A stretch of DNA of 64,000 bases from an uncultured Lactobacillus sp. (GCA_937874695.1 CALNAJ010000020.1:1-64000); one strand, 5' to 3'; shown: positions 43,031 through 53,549, counted from the stretch's first letter. Notes: a model not told the origin generated them from the letters alone. Numbers and translations are program-made.

Positions 43031-44434
43031 ATGACGAAGAGAATTAAAGGTTCATGTACCACGATTTTAGTAGGGAAAAAGGCTTCCTTAGACGGCTCCA
43101 CCATCATTTCACGGAACGATGACGGCCACGAAGCCCTTGACCCAGAACGGTTCGTTGTGGTCAACCCTGACGACCAACCTCGCGATTACCAAGCGGTGAT
43201 CAGCGGTGTGCAAATCAAGTTACCCGACAACCCACTGCGTTACACCTCAATTCCTAACTCCATCTTAACCAACGGTATCTGGCCAGCAGCCGGCATCAAC
43301 AGTGAAAATATTGCGATGTCCGCTACGGAAACCATTACCACGAACTCCCGTGTATTGGGCATTGACCCCTACGTTGACGGTGGTATCGGTGAAGAAGACC
43401 TGGTAACGTTGGTCTTGCCATACATCCACAGCGCTCGCGATGGTGTAAAGCGTTTAGGGAGCTTGTTGGAAGAATTCGGGACCTACGAACCAAACGGAAT
43501 CGCCTTCTCCGACAACAACGAAATCTGGTGGTTAGAAACCATCGGTGGGCATCACTGGGCCGCTAAGCGGATTCCGGACGACGCCTACGTGGTTGCTCCT
43601 AACCGCATGAACATTGACGACTTTGACTTTAGTGCCGAAGACACCTTGGCTTCAGACGACTTGGAAGACTTGATTGCCAAGTACAACCTGAACCCCGACT
43701 TCGACCAAGTTAACCTGCGTCACATCTTCGGCAGTGCTTCCATCAAGGACACGGTCTACAACAACCCACGTGCTTGGTTTGGCCAGAAGTACTTCAATCC
43801 TGAAATCGAACAAGATCCTCAGGACCAAGACTTACCATTCATCTGCCACGCCAACCGGAAGATCTCAATCGACGATGTCAAATTTGTCTTGAGTTCTCAC
43901 TTTGAAAACACGAAGTATGATGTTTACGGTCACGGCTCTGAAGATGACAAGACGTTGTTCCGCCCAATTGGGATCAACCGGAACCACGATGTTCACATCT
44001 TACAAATCCGAAACAACGTGCCCGACAGCATCGCCGGGATTCACTGGTTAGCCTTTGGTGCCAACACGTTCAACACGGTCGTGCCATTCTACGCCAACGT
44101 TGACGACACGCCAGCTGCTTACAAAGACGCCGATGGAACCTTCAACATGAACCACATGTACTGGTTGAGCTGCACCACGGCATTGCTGGGTGACACGGAC
44201 TACAGTCTTTACGAAGACTTCCGTAACACCTTCGCCTTGGAAGCCATGGCCGCTTACCGGAAGATCCAACACGAAACGGATGCCGCTATTGTTGACGGCG
44301 CCGACACCAAGATCCTGAAGGAAGCCAACGAAAAGCTTTCCGATGAATCCTTCACCCGTCAAACGAAGTTACTGGGTGACATGGTGACGTTTGGTTCCGA
44401 ACACATGAAGTTACGTTACAACTTAAACGATTAA
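43031..44434 (+). CDS. pepD: C69-family dipeptidase
   Basis: Splits dipeptides in the cytoplasm to release amino acids from imported peptides. The 467-residue product belongs to the N-terminal nucleophile hydrolases; the likely nucleophile is the cysteine in GSCTTILVGKKAS, followed by DGSTIISRNDD. The rest has the family pattern GIAFSDNNEIWWLETIGGHHW in parts. The ATG at 43031 has AAGGAG ten bases before; an upstream in-frame start has none. Confidence 0.93.
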   Translation: MTKRIKGSCTTILVGKKASLDGSTIISRNDDGHEALDPERFVVVNPDDQPRDYQAVISGVQIKLPDNPLRYTSIPNSILTNGIWPAAGINSENIAMSATETITTNSRVLGIDPYVDGGIGEEDLVTLVLPYIHSARDGVKRLGSLLEEFGTYEPNGIAFSDNNEIWWLETIGGHHWAAKRIPDDAYVVAPNRMNIDDFDFSAEDTLASDDLEDLIAKYNLNPDFDQVNLRHIFGSASIKDTVYNNPRAWFGQKYFNPEIEQDPQDQDLPFICHANRKISIDDVKFVLSSHFENTKYDVYGHGSEDDKTLFRPIGINRNHDVHILQIRNNVPDSIAGIHWLAFGANTFNTVVPFYANVDDTPAAYKDADGTFNMNHMYWLSCTTALLGDTDYSLYEDFRNTFALEAMAAYRKIQHETDAAIVDGADTKILKEANEKLSDESFTRQTKLLGDMVTFGSEHMKLRYNLND

Positions 44435-44445
44435 TTCTTAAATAG

Positions 44446-44483
44446 AATGGCACATCGGACTTCGGTCTGGTGCGCCATTTTTA
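44446..44483 (+). terminator. pepD terminator
   Basis: ATGGCACATCGGAC and GTCTGGTGCGCCAT arms around TTCG, followed by TTTTT. Confidence 0.88.
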
Positions 44484-44580
44484 TAAACTGGGGATATTAG
44501 CCCGCTCGTATTTCCCAACGGTCCAGCCAGTATAACTGCTTCACCCCATAGGTGTATAGCCTCTTTTACAAAATTTACAA

Positions 44581-44629
44581 AGAAAGAGCAAGCCCCCAGT
44601 ATTAAACGCCGGTAGCTTGCTCTTTTTGA
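44581..44629 (-). terminator. Terminator of the papain-like protein gene
   Basis: GAGCAAGC and GCTTGCTC arms, with T runs on both sides when read on the two strands. Confidence 0.75.
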
Positions 44630-44634
44630 TATAA

Positions 44635-45711
44635 CTAGAATTTCAGTTCGTACTCAAATTTCAATTTCTTATAGTAATCCTGTTCGATAAAATCCGTCGG
44701 TCGGACCGCACCATCCTTCATGTCGAAGTAAGCCACGCCCGCCATCTTGAGCATCTTATAGACGAATTGGGAACAGAACATGATATTGGGTTTAGCCGAA
44801 TGCTTAGATACCAGCCCCAGCATGTTATAGGCACTTCCCTCACGATTGATCTCATCAATCTTGTCGATCACGAATTCCTTCTGTGCCGCGGTCACCGGCA
44901 GGCTGTAGACCAGCAGGGACGCCCCGGCCTTCTGATGGAAGAACTCCAAAGTCTCTGCGTTCATCCCCGGTGGATAAACGTTGTCGCCCCCGTTGTAACT
45001 GATGATAGTCTCCAGGTCGCGGTCAAAAGCCAGTGACACGTGGTTGAACTGCTTGCGCGTAAACACCGAGATCATCTCGCTAGCAGCGCTCCCCGTATTG
45101 GACACCGCCAAGTAAAGGTTGGTATCGGCCAGTGTGGCATCCGCCGCATCAAAGTAAGCATTCGTGAGCGTCCCGTGGTTGATGTACCGCACTGAACTGT
45201 GCCGCGGTAGGTCTTCCAGAATCGTCTTCACGTGAGCCACCGACACCTTGTCCTTGGCTTCAGCAGCGGTATCCATAAGACTGCTCAGCTTGTCTGCACT
45301 CTGTCGCAGCTCATCAAAGCTCACGGTCGTCGCCTCTTCAACCGTCGGCAAATAGAAGACCGTTTGGTTGTTGGTCGTCACGAACCGTTCGACCCACAGC
45401 GGGACGAGAATGATGATGATGCCCAGAATCTTAGCTGGAAAGTATACGGGCGACCAGCCACGCATCGGAAAGACCACCACCGAGATGAAGATAATCTTTA
45501 AGGCCAGTAGGAGCCCATAAGCAGCAGTCAGTCCAAGCTTTGCCGGTCGAGGAAATTGGGCGAGCCACGTCCGCACAATCATGACTGCCGCTAGATAAAT
45601 GTAGACGATAATCAGGATGGGCTGATTAGCAAATAGGTACAGGCTGATCAGCAGGAGCCAGCCAAATCCACGAATTCTAATCGATTGAAAATAATTGATG
45701 ACGTCGTTCAT
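44635..45711 (-). CDS. Membrane-anchored papain-like (YiiX/NlpC-P60-type) protein
   Basis: A 358-residue protein with about four N-terminal membrane helices (12-125) and a C-terminal domain resembling permuted NlpC/P60 or YiiX amidases: the likely catalytic histidine is in QFNHVSLAFD and the cysteine in IMFCSQFVYKML. Between them lies a Y-x-x-x-GLVSK loop. The active pair is intact, so an amide or thioester bond may be hydrolysed, but the target is unknown. The start has AAAGGGG before ATG. It stands alone. Confidence 0.68.
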   Translation of the reverse strand: MNDVINYFQSIRIRGFGWLLLISLYLFANQPILIIVYIYLAAVMIVRTWLAQFPRPAKLGLTAAYGLLLALKIIFISVVVFPMRGWSPVYFPAKILGIIIILVPLWVERFVTTNNQTVFYLPTVEEATTVSFDELRQSADKLSSLMDTAAEAKDKVSVAHVKTILEDLPRHSSVRYINHGTLTNAYFDAADATLADTNLYLAVSNTGSAASEMISVFTRKQFNHVSLAFDRDLETIISYNGGDNVYPPGMNAETLEFFHQKAGASLLVYSLPVTAAQKEFVIDKIDEINREGSAYNMLGLVSKHSAKPNIMFCSQFVYKMLKMAGVAYFDMKDGAVRPTDFIEQDYYKKLKFEYELKF

Positions 45712-45908
45712 GACAAACCCCTTTCACGTAAAAAGACGAACATCGCTATCATTGACAGTCGCCAGTTGGTCAAGTCACTTAACTTAGAAATAGTAAATTT
45801 AGTATACCATACTCCTCCATATGACACTGGTTGTACCAGGCCTTTCCATTGCTTGAGCGCTGGAACAATTATTGGTTGAAAACGATTCTTCTCACGGCTC
45901 GTTAAAAG

Positions 45909-45952
45909 GATGAGACTGAATCTTGAAAAATTACATTAGTAGTAAGTAGAGG
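45909..45952 (+). repeat. Short dispersed repeat S, copy 2
   Basis: A 44-bp stretch running from GATGAGACTGAATC to AGTAGTAAGTAGAGG, similar to 9777-9820. It ends against the pepN terminator. Confidence 0.6.
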
Positions 45953-45954
45953 GC

Positions 45955-45990
45955 CAAAAAAGCAGCTACCAAAGACGTTGGTAACTGCTC
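45955..45990 (-). terminator. pepN terminator
   Basis: AGCAGTTACCA and TGGTAGCTGCT arms followed by TTTTTTGG on the minus strand. Confidence 0.88.
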
Positions 45991-46020
45991 ACAATAATTT
46001 ATTTTTAAACTGTTACGTGC

Positions 46021-48555
46021 TTACTTCACCGTCTTGGCAACTGCGGCGTGAACCGCGTCCTTCTCGGCTTCAACCAGGTCAACGCGACTCTCGATGACCT
46101 TGGTGTCCATCTTGATTTCCCGGGTTAAGCCTGGGGTGTTGATCTTCGGCGTGAAGAAGGCCTTGAATTCGGCTAAGCGTTCTGGCGTATGGAAGATGCC
46201 GGAGGTCACGGTGATGTACGTGGTGAATTCCATGTCGCCACCGACCGTGTCTTCCAACCATTGCCAGTCATTTCTGATCCAGTCCCAAGCGGCTTGTTGG
46301 CCCTTGTCGTTGCCCAGAACACCGCGGTACCAAGCCCGCAAGTCTTGTGGCTTGATGGTTCCAGCGTCTTCAAACAACGTGATCAACTTGGCAATCTGCT
46401 TGGCATCCGGTGTCGTTGGCAGTGCAGAAGCTAAGTCTGCCTTGTAGCCAGCATCACTGGATGACCGGTAGTCGTTCAACAATTGATCGAACAACTGGTC
46501 ACTGCCGAAGTGCTTGATTTCGTTGGCTAAAATGAAGACCCGAGTTGCGGCTGGCAACGTTGCGGGGTTGTCCTGGTGGGCAACGAAGACAGCGTGGGCA
46601 GCGGCAATCGATTCAGCATTCTTGGCGTATAAGGTGGCGTTCAAAACGTATGGCCGCGTTAATTGGTCATCGTTAGATTCGCCGGCCTTAGGCGTCCAGC
46701 CTAATCGGGCAACTTGACTGGCACTCAGCTTGTCGAATAAGGCTTGTAACTGCTGTTCTTCGGTAGAATCTGGCGTCACAAACTTCTTCAAGTTGCTGGC
46801 AACACCGTACAGAACGTCGTTGACGACCGTGGAGTGGCTGGCAGCGAACCGGTCCAGTAATGGCACGATTGCTGCGTAGGAAATCTGGCGACCTTCGGCT
46901 AATAACCGCAAGTCTTGCAACAATTGTAACTGAGTGATGGCATCCAGGGAATCCAGGTTAGCAAGGATGTCTTGTAACAGGGTGTCGTCGTATTTCACGA
47001 TGAAGTGAGAATTGTTGCCCACGTTCAAACGGAAAGGTTCGCCACTGGCCTTACGTAGGTCGGCGTAATCCCCTAAGGTAGCGGACTGGTCGGCGAAGAT
47101 GGCTGGCGCGGCATTGTAATTACTGTTCAATGGGACCTGCCATTGACGACCGGCATCCTGACCCTCACCCACGAAGAATTGGTTCTGCGTAATGGTTAAT
47201 TTACCAGCAACTACTGCGGCGGAAACGACCGGATAACCGGGTTGTTCCAACCAAGAGTTCATGATGGCACCGACGTTCATGCCGGAAGCGTCACCCAATG
47301 CGGCCCAGAGGTCAGCACCGGTAGCGTTGCCGTAATGGTGAGCAGCGAAGTAGGCCTTCAAGCCTTGACGTAAAGCATCGTCGCCGATTAAGGCACGGAC
47401 CATGACGAGCATCCGGGCCCCCTTGGCGTAAACAATGGCACTATCGAACAAGGCGTCGATTTCGGCGGGATCTTCAACCTGCACGTGAACGGACTGTACG
47501 CCGTCGGTAGCGTCCCGTTGGAGTGCCATCGGAGCTTCAGTCGTCTGGAAGACTTCCCAGATGTGCCAGTCGGGTTCGATGGCGTCGATAGCGACGTATT
47601 CCATCATGTTGGCGAAACTTTCGTTCAACCAGAGGTCGTCCCACCACTTCATGGTAACCAGGTCACCGAACCATTGGTGCGCGAGTTCGTGGGCAATGAC
47701 CGTTGCGACCCGTTGCTTGGTTTCAAACGAGGTATTGTCGGGATCTAACAATAAGTAGGCTTCACGATACGTGACCAAGCCCCAGTTTTCCATGGCACCG
47801 GCTGAGAAATCGGGTAAGGCCATTTGCCAAGAATGTGGGAGTGGATATGGCGTCTGGTAGAAGTCTTCGTAGAATTCGATGGAGCGCTTGGCAATGTCTA
47901 AGGCGAAGTCGAGTTCCTTGGCTTGGTGTGCCTTGGTTGCGAAGACACCGACTTGCACGCCACTCTTGGTGGTGGTCAGCTTGCTCTGCATTTCCCCGAA
48001 GGCAAAGGCAATCAGGTACGTGGACATGCGGACCGTGGTGTCGAAGTAGTGGACGCCATTTTCGGTCTTGGTTTCAGGCATGTTGCTGATGATGGTTTCG
48101 CCGTCGTGTTCGTCGAACTTGATGGCCAGGTCAAAGGTGGCCTTGGCTTCGGGTTCGTCGACACATGGGAAGGCTTGGCGGGCAGCGGTCGTTTCAAACT
48201 GCGTCCCGATGATCAGTTTCTTCTCGCCATCGACGTCGTAGTAGGATGGGTAGATGCCCATCATGCTGTCGGTCAGGGGTGCGGTGAAGTCGATGGCTAG
48301 TGTGGTTTCGCCAGTCTTGGTCAGATCGATATGGATGCCTTCACTCTTATCATCGAAGGTAAATGGCACATCTTGACCGTCGGCTTTGACGGCACTGATG
48401 GTCATGAACTTCTGGTGAATGGCGATGCTAGTCGCCTTGGCGTCACCGGTAATGGTGGACGTCCCAGAAATGGTCTTTGCGGCACGATTAATGTCTAAGT
48501 ATACGTTGTAATGCGTTGGTTGGAATAATTCGTAAAAATGTGTGGATTTTGCCAT
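46021..48555 (-). CDS. pepN: M1-family aminopeptidase N
   Basis: Removes N-terminal residues from peptides in the cytoplasm. The 844-residue protein has the exopeptidase loop GAMENWGL and the zinc site HELAHQWFGDLVT with the distal glutamate in WLNESFAN. The length is that of lactobacillar PepN. The ATG at 48555 has AGGAGG six bases before; the longer frame (start 48642) has none. It is transcribed alone. Confidence 0.97.
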   Translation of the reverse strand: MAKSTHFYELFQPTHYNVYLDINRAAKTISGTSTITGDAKATSIAIHQKFMTISAVKADGQDVPFTFDDKSEGIHIDLTKTGETTLAIDFTAPLTDSMMGIYPSYYDVDGEKKLIIGTQFETTAARQAFPCVDEPEAKATFDLAIKFDEHDGETIISNMPETKTENGVHYFDTTVRMSTYLIAFAFGEMQSKLTTTKSGVQVGVFATKAHQAKELDFALDIAKRSIEFYEDFYQTPYPLPHSWQMALPDFSAGAMENWGLVTYREAYLLLDPDNTSFETKQRVATVIAHELAHQWFGDLVTMKWWDDLWLNESFANMMEYVAIDAIEPDWHIWEVFQTTEAPMALQRDATDGVQSVHVQVEDPAEIDALFDSAIVYAKGARMLVMVRALIGDDALRQGLKAYFAAHHYGNATGADLWAALGDASGMNVGAIMNSWLEQPGYPVVSAAVVAGKLTITQNQFFVGEGQDAGRQWQVPLNSNYNAAPAIFADQSATLGDYADLRKASGEPFRLNVGNNSHFIVKYDDTLLQDILANLDSLDAITQLQLLQDLRLLAEGRQISYAAIVPLLDRFAASHSTVVNDVLYGVASNLKKFVTPDSTEEQQLQALFDKLSASQVARLGWTPKAGESNDDQLTRPYVLNATLYAKNAESIAAAHAVFVAHQDNPATLPAATRVFILANEIKHFGSDQLFDQLLNDYRSSSDAGYKADLASALPTTPDAKQIAKLITLFEDAGTIKPQDLRAWYRGVLGNDKGQQAAWDWIRNDWQWLEDTVGGDMEFTTYITVTSGIFHTPERLAEFKAFFTPKINTPGLTREIKMDTKVIESRVDLVEAEKDAVHAAVAKTVK

Positions 48556-48717
48556 GATTTCCTCCTGAATTATTAGAATATCCTCATTATACACTTTTGA
48601 CCGGTGGGAACCACGTGAGGTGTTACGAAAGATGACGATCACAGCATTTCCAATACACTATATTTAGAACGCCTATTTAACGTTTTTTAATAATGTCATA
48701 CTTCAATCTCAGTATGA

Positions 48718-49638
48718 CTAGTCTTCTTCGCGAAAAAAATCATCCAATTCAAAAGTAACGACTGGCTTCACGTACAACTCGTATTTCGCCACCAAATCAA
48801 TCAGTCGATCGCCGTCAATCAGTGTAATGACCCGCGTCCCTGTCCGTGCAGCCTTGATGGCCTCTCGAGAAAAGGTTGAGGTCGCAACAAAGATTCCAAA
48901 CTCTGCATTATATTTGTCCATTGCTCCCCTGAACTTATCAATTTCCGGTGAGGGTACCATTGATGACCAGCGTTTCGCTTGAATCGCAACTCTGGCAGTT
49001 CGGAAATCGTCGGTTGTCAGATAGCCGAAACCATCGAGTCCCCCATCGCCGCTGAGCTTTACGCCGATCTTCTCGTCTAAGTCAACGCCCATCGCCTTCA
49101 CCAGCCGTCTGGCAAACAGCTCGAATTTTGCTGGACTAATCCGTAACAATGCGTTTTGTAAGTCTAATCGCCAATTATCAGCTGGATCATCATCGATTGC
49201 GTCATCCTCGAGACCATCCGGAACGGCATTTTTTCTATGTTCCACTAAATTCTGCTCACGTCTCTTTTTCCATTGCACATCAGCCTTGGCATAGATGTCG
49301 CGTTGCAAATCTAGCTGACTTAAGTCAAATTCTCGACCCATCTTGGTGAGCTCGACTTCACCACGCTTCGGCCGGGTCAGAAAGCCAGCAAATTCTAAAT
49401 TTTTGACACTAAAATTAAAAATGTAAGCAAATGGCCGATATTCCCGTCCTGATTGTTGACTAGCTACCTTCTGCGTGATAAAGCTCTCTGGAATCACATT
49501 ATCACGCATTAATATATCTTCACGGATATTTTTGGTCAGTGCTCGACCACCAAGTTTCCGTAGAGACTTGATAATTTCTGGCATGGTCAGACTCTCCTGT
49601 TCACGCCGTGATAAATTTTCAAATTTGTCGCTACTCAT
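48718..49638 (-). CDS. Mrr-type restriction endonuclease-like protein
   Basis: A 306-residue cytosolic protein. The N-terminal part (about 20-110) looks like the winged helix of Mrr; the C-terminal part has the Mrr_cat nuclease pattern ELFARRLVKAMG, then GDGGLDGFGYLTTDD and AIQAKRW, giving the D-(x)n-Q-x-K core. Mrr enzymes cut modified foreign DNA. No methylase or partner gene is present, which fits a type IV enzyme. The ATG has GAGGAG seven bases before. Confidence 0.82.
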   Translation of the reverse strand: MSSDKFENLSRREQESLTMPEIIKSLRKLGGRALTKNIREDILMRDNVIPESFITQKVASQQSGREYRPFAYIFNFSVKNLEFAGFLTRPKRGEVELTKMGREFDLSQLDLQRDIYAKADVQWKKRREQNLVEHRKNAVPDGLEDDAIDDDPADNWRLDLQNALLRISPAKFELFARRLVKAMGVDLDEKIGVKLSGDGGLDGFGYLTTDDFRTARVAIQAKRWSSMVPSPEIDKFRGAMDKYNAEFGIFVATSTFSREAIKAARTGTRVITLIDGDRLIDLVAKYELYVKPVVTFELDDFFREED

Positions 49639-49814
49639 AATAGTCTCCTCACAATCAATACTCCAAGCTCTTCATGGTCAAAACTAGTCGTCATTTCTGC
49701 GCTCACCTTTGTAAATGAACCCCACCTCTATAAAGTTGGCCTTTGGCTCTCCGATTACGTTTAAGAATGTCATAGTAGCCCAAGCGATGTTTTCGCCTTC
49801 ATTTCATAATTAAC

Positions 49815-52800
49815 CTAACGTTTCCGCTTCTTCCACCCGGCCAGGCCAACCAAGCTTCCCAATAAAGTTAGCCCAACAAGGACCAAACTGTTTCCCCGTT
49901 GCTCGTTGGTCTGTGGCAGTTCAGTCTTACTTTGTGCCAACTTAGCGGGTGTCTTCTGTGATGGCTTTGCAGGTATACCCAACGATTGAACCTTAACACC
50001 CTGACCACCCGTTTGGCTACCTTTAGCCTTGGACTTAGCAGCAACTACCTTCTTAGCTGGTTTCTTTGGTGTCTTCGCTGGCTTCTCTTCTGATACAATT
50101 TGATCACCATCGCCACCAGTGACTGGGCCAGTCGTCGGTGGTGTCACGTGACCACCACCATTATCACCACCGCCAGTCGTTGTATTCGCTGAATAGGTCA
50201 CGGCAACGGCCACATCGGCACTATCTGGCGTGACAGCTTGCGCCTTGGTCTGCGTCAGATCATTGGCTGGGTCAGTCGTTGCGACAACGTGCATCCCCGC
50301 TACGGTTGGATTCTTAACAGCAACAAAGGTTACCTGATTACCGACCTTGTAAACGGCCCAACTGGTATCAATTGGCCGACCCGTGATGTTCAATTCTGGA
50401 GTGCCCGTGGCAACCGAACTACTATACGTTACAACGTCTTGGGTGACCTGATCTGTCACCGTCGCAAAAGTCATGGCCTTCGTCACCGGAGTGGCGACCT
50501 GCTTATGTTGTTGATCCTGGTATGTAATCTTTTCAGTAACGGTCTTTTTCGTCGTCTTAAAACCATGAGCTAATGTAATCGTAAAGTCGAGAATCTTATT
50601 GGCATCTTTTCCAAAGACGATTGCGCTGGTACCGTCGGAATTCTTGGTGGTATCACTGACCAGCTTGTAGCCTTTAGCCACGTCCGACTTGATTGCGGAA
50701 CCGGAGTCAAATGTACTGCTGGTTCCAATAGCGCCCCGCAATTCGGGATTAGTCTTATAGTCCAAAGTCCTAATCGTCTTGCCCGTCGTCGCGTCCTTGA
50801 TAGTGACGGTGGCACGCTTGGCGTTAGCATACACCATACGGATGATCTGTTTAGCCCCAGCAAATGCGATATTGGGTGACTGACTGATATCGGTCCAAGT
50901 CTTGCCGTCCACACTAGTCTCGGCCCCAGTGTAAATATAATCCGGGAAGTCCTTCTGGTAGCTGTTCAAGGCAACTTGAGCAGTTGACGGTCCATTATAG
51001 CTACCAGTAACCGGCTTGCCAGCTTCATTGGTAATTGGCTTAAAGCTACCATCGGCATCCTTTGTCCCATAATCAACAGCAATATTCCAAGGCAAGCCAT
51101 CCCTGTAGAACAGGGCGGTCCAAGTCTTAGAAACATCTGTCAAAGTCGTGGTCCAACCCGGTTGGGCATTCGCCTTCCCATTACCGGCCACCCAATCAGA
51201 GTACAGTCCCGTGCCATCTAGAATCAAGCCAGAGAAGGTGAAGCCCTTCGCAAGCTGCTGCTGCAGAAAAGTCATAACCGTGGCGTTAGCTAGCACGTTG
51301 ACGTTGGCACCCACATCACCCGAGATCAGTGTTGCAGGTGCCAAGTTGAGTTGCTGCCCATCGGTCTGAAGAAGTTGAATGTTGACGTTTAAATCGCCGA
51401 CACTTTCTGCTAGTTCATACGGCTGAATGATATACCCAGCGAAACTACTATTCGGATCAGACCACGTCGTCGAGAGGCTCCCATAATTTTCATTCGTACT
51501 GGTAAGTAAGTTATACCAGGACAACGTATTACTGTTGACGTTCCCGGCATCTGCACTGGATGGAAAGAGGGATGGATACAATACGTTCTTAGCATTGTCA
51601 AAACCTTTAATTGGAAGATTAGCTGCCTCCAAATCTTTAATAATAAAGGATGGTGTCGTGTAGGTTAAAGTATCTCCCGTCGTAGTGTTTTGACCTTTGC
51701 CTACCTTGTTATTGACCTTAATCGGCCTTAATGTGATGTGTTGATGGTGTAATGCTACTTTCTGAATATTCAAACGCTTATCCGTCGCCAGTGGTGAGAT
51801 ATCACTAATTTGATTATATGGCATCTCAACACTTGTCAGCTGACTCTTATTCGCCAATGCAGAAATATCGTTAATTGAAAACATGCTAATGTTCACGCTC
51901 TGCAGTTGATTCAAATTGCTTAAAGCACGAATATCCCATAAATTTCCGGGTTGAAATGATTGGCCAAAGGTATTTAAACTGACGATTGGATCAATCATAA
52001 GATATATTTGTTGTAAATTCGTCGCATTCTGAAGGCCTTCTAGTGTTTTCATGGATATCAAGGCTAAATAGTATGACGTGCATCGAACCCCGTTACCATT
52101 GAATGACTGTTTTACTTCCGTCGATGTGATACTAGTAACTGTCGCCAGTTCGGCCTTCGTAAAATTATCCTGAAAATCATCAAAACTTGCATAAGTCTTA
52201 TCAAAATTATTCCGCCAAAGAAAGAATTGTAACCCTCGGTCTGGGAGCCACTCATCAATGTAAAGTGGCTGAGTTCCATTACTATATTGTAACGGAGAAT
52301 TTTTGTCTATTCCTTTAGCATCTTTTGCAATATTATTCGCATACGTTTCACCTAACCAAGGACCATTCCAATAAGTCTGATATACAGGACTATAGCCGTC
52401 TTTTACACGTAAGTCAGAATTAATGTCTCCCCATTTCGTATGAATCGTATGATCGTAAGTATATTGCAACTGACCAATCTTTTTAACATTAAACACTGGT
52501 TGTCCGGTAACTTTATCTGTTAAATCATCTGGATTTTGAACCATAATCCCGTTTTTGATATGCGTTCCTGGTGTATCGGTAGCACTCTTCACAGTATCTT
52601 TGGGACCACCAACATTCTTAACACCTTCCATGCCCTCATTGGTATCATCCATCGACTTCTGCGGTGTGCTTTCATTCCCCGATTGTTCTGAATCCCCTTG
52701 ATTACCATCGATTGGTCGTCCAGCGGCGTAGTCTTGATTACCTGTATTGGGCTGCCCTGTCGGCACTTCGGGAGCTACTGGTGTAGGCGATGCTACCTTG

Positions 52801-53039
52801 CCATTAGTCTCAGATGCAGCCTGTTCTTCTCTCAAAGGGTTGGCTGAGGAGTCACCTACCGGCTGCTCCTCGACAACCTTTTCCGTGGCTGGTGCACCAT
52901 CATCTGCTTGTGCTGTCTGCGTAGCTTGCGGTCCCATAATGATTCCGGCCACCATACTAGTTGCCGTGATACCAGCTACCATCCAACTTTTATGTGACTT
53001 ATACATCTTATAATGTGTTTTCGATTCAGAATTTTTCAT
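49815..53039 (-). CDS. LPxTG cell-wall protein with KxYKxGKxW signal, LRR and MucBP-like repeats (copy A)
   Basis: A 1074-residue exported, sortase-anchored protein. The signal peptide holds HYKMYKSHKSWMVAG (a variant of KxYKxGKxW) and ends at AQADD. After a low-complexity part comes a leucine-rich stretch (about 330-430, DISALANKSQLTSVEMPYNQ), then MucBP-like domains (about 700-930, KATVTIKDATTGKTIRTLDY-like and VTEKITYQD). The sorting signal is LPQTNEQRG plus a hydrophobic helix and KKRKR. Adhesion is the likely role. Confidence 0.9.
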   Translation of the reverse strand: MKNSESKTHYKMYKSHKSWMVAGITATSMVAGIIMGPQATQTAQADDGAPATEKVVEEQPVGDSSANPLREEQAASETNGKVASPTPVAPEVPTGQPNTGNQDYAAGRPIDGNQGDSEQSGNESTPQKSMDDTNEGMEGVKNVGGPKDTVKSATDTPGTHIKNGIMVQNPDDLTDKVTGQPVFNVKKIGQLQYTYDHTIHTKWGDINSDLRVKDGYSPVYQTYWNGPWLGETYANNIAKDAKGIDKNSPLQYSNGTQPLYIDEWLPDRGLQFFLWRNNFDKTYASFDDFQDNFTKAELATVTSITSTEVKQSFNGNGVRCTSYYLALISMKTLEGLQNATNLQQIYLMIDPIVSLNTFGQSFQPGNLWDIRALSNLNQLQSVNISMFSINDISALANKSQLTSVEMPYNQISDISPLATDKRLNIQKVALHHQHITLRPIKVNNKVGKGQNTTTGDTLTYTTPSFIIKDLEAANLPIKGFDNAKNVLYPSLFPSSADAGNVNSNTLSWYNLLTSTNENYGSLSTTWSDPNSSFAGYIIQPYELAESVGDLNVNIQLLQTDGQQLNLAPATLISGDVGANVNVLANATVMTFLQQQLAKGFTFSGLILDGTGLYSDWVAGNGKANAQPGWTTTLTDVSKTWTALFYRDGLPWNIAVDYGTKDADGSFKPITNEAGKPVTGSYNGPSTAQVALNSYQKDFPDYIYTGAETSVDGKTWTDISQSPNIAFAGAKQIIRMVYANAKRATVTIKDATTGKTIRTLDYKTNPELRGAIGTSSTFDSGSAIKSDVAKGYKLVSDTTKNSDGTSAIVFGKDANKILDFTITLAHGFKTTKKTVTEKITYQDQQHKQVATPVTKAMTFATVTDQVTQDVVTYSSSVATGTPELNITGRPIDTSWAVYKVGNQVTFVAVKNPTVAGMHVVATTDPANDLTQTKAQAVTPDSADVAVAVTYSANTTTGGGDNGGGHVTPPTTGPVTGGDGDQIVSEEKPAKTPKKPAKKVVAAKSKAKGSQTGGQGVKVQSLGIPAKPSQKTPAKLAQSKTELPQTNEQRGNSLVLVGLTLLGSLVGLAGWKKRKR

Positions 53040-53128
53040 GATTAGTCCCCCTCATCAACTACGACCAAGAATCAGGTAATTTAACGCCGAACTTATACCG
53101 CATATCATTCTATAAGCTCTACTTTTTC

Positions 53129-53157
53129 ATTATAAGCAAGCCTAGGGAAGCAGTCAA
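53129..53157 (-). promoter_or_regulatory. Promoter of cell-wall protein copy A
   Basis: TTGACT (53152-53157), 17-bp spacer, TATAAT (53129-53134). The following leader matches that of copy B, with GAGGGGGAC before both start codons. Confidence 0.78.
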
Positions 53158-53435
53158 CGCATCAACACTTTTTATCCTATGAATAATTTAATAAGTGGGG
53201 GGGCAGTGTCTTAGTATAATAGGCTTTTGCATCATTTATTAAAACTTATAATCGCTAAGTCACCTGATACATCAAGCAAGTTCACCGGTAAATTGTGCAT
53301 CATTCAAATACGACACCCGTACTCACAATAATTGCTAACGAAACTAACATTAGCTTCAAATTGGCGTGACAAGAACAATACCCCATCTTTCAACCCAGAC
53401 TAACAATTAAGGCTTATTCACTAAATTTTATGAAC

Positions 53436-53468
53436 ACAAAAGGATCAACCCAATAACTGGATTGATCC
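53436..53468 (-). terminator. Terminator of cell-wall protein copy B
   Basis: GGATCAATCCAG and TGGGTTGATCC arms followed by TTTTG on the minus strand. The stretch 53160-53435 shows nothing else besides traces of the duplicated upstream sequence. Confidence 0.85.
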
Positions 53469-53549
53469 TGAAATACCTGTTCAATTGAGTCAAGCTTATT
53501 ACGGATCACGCATCATCCTGCGGCTACAAAGCCTTTAGACTTTACTTCA

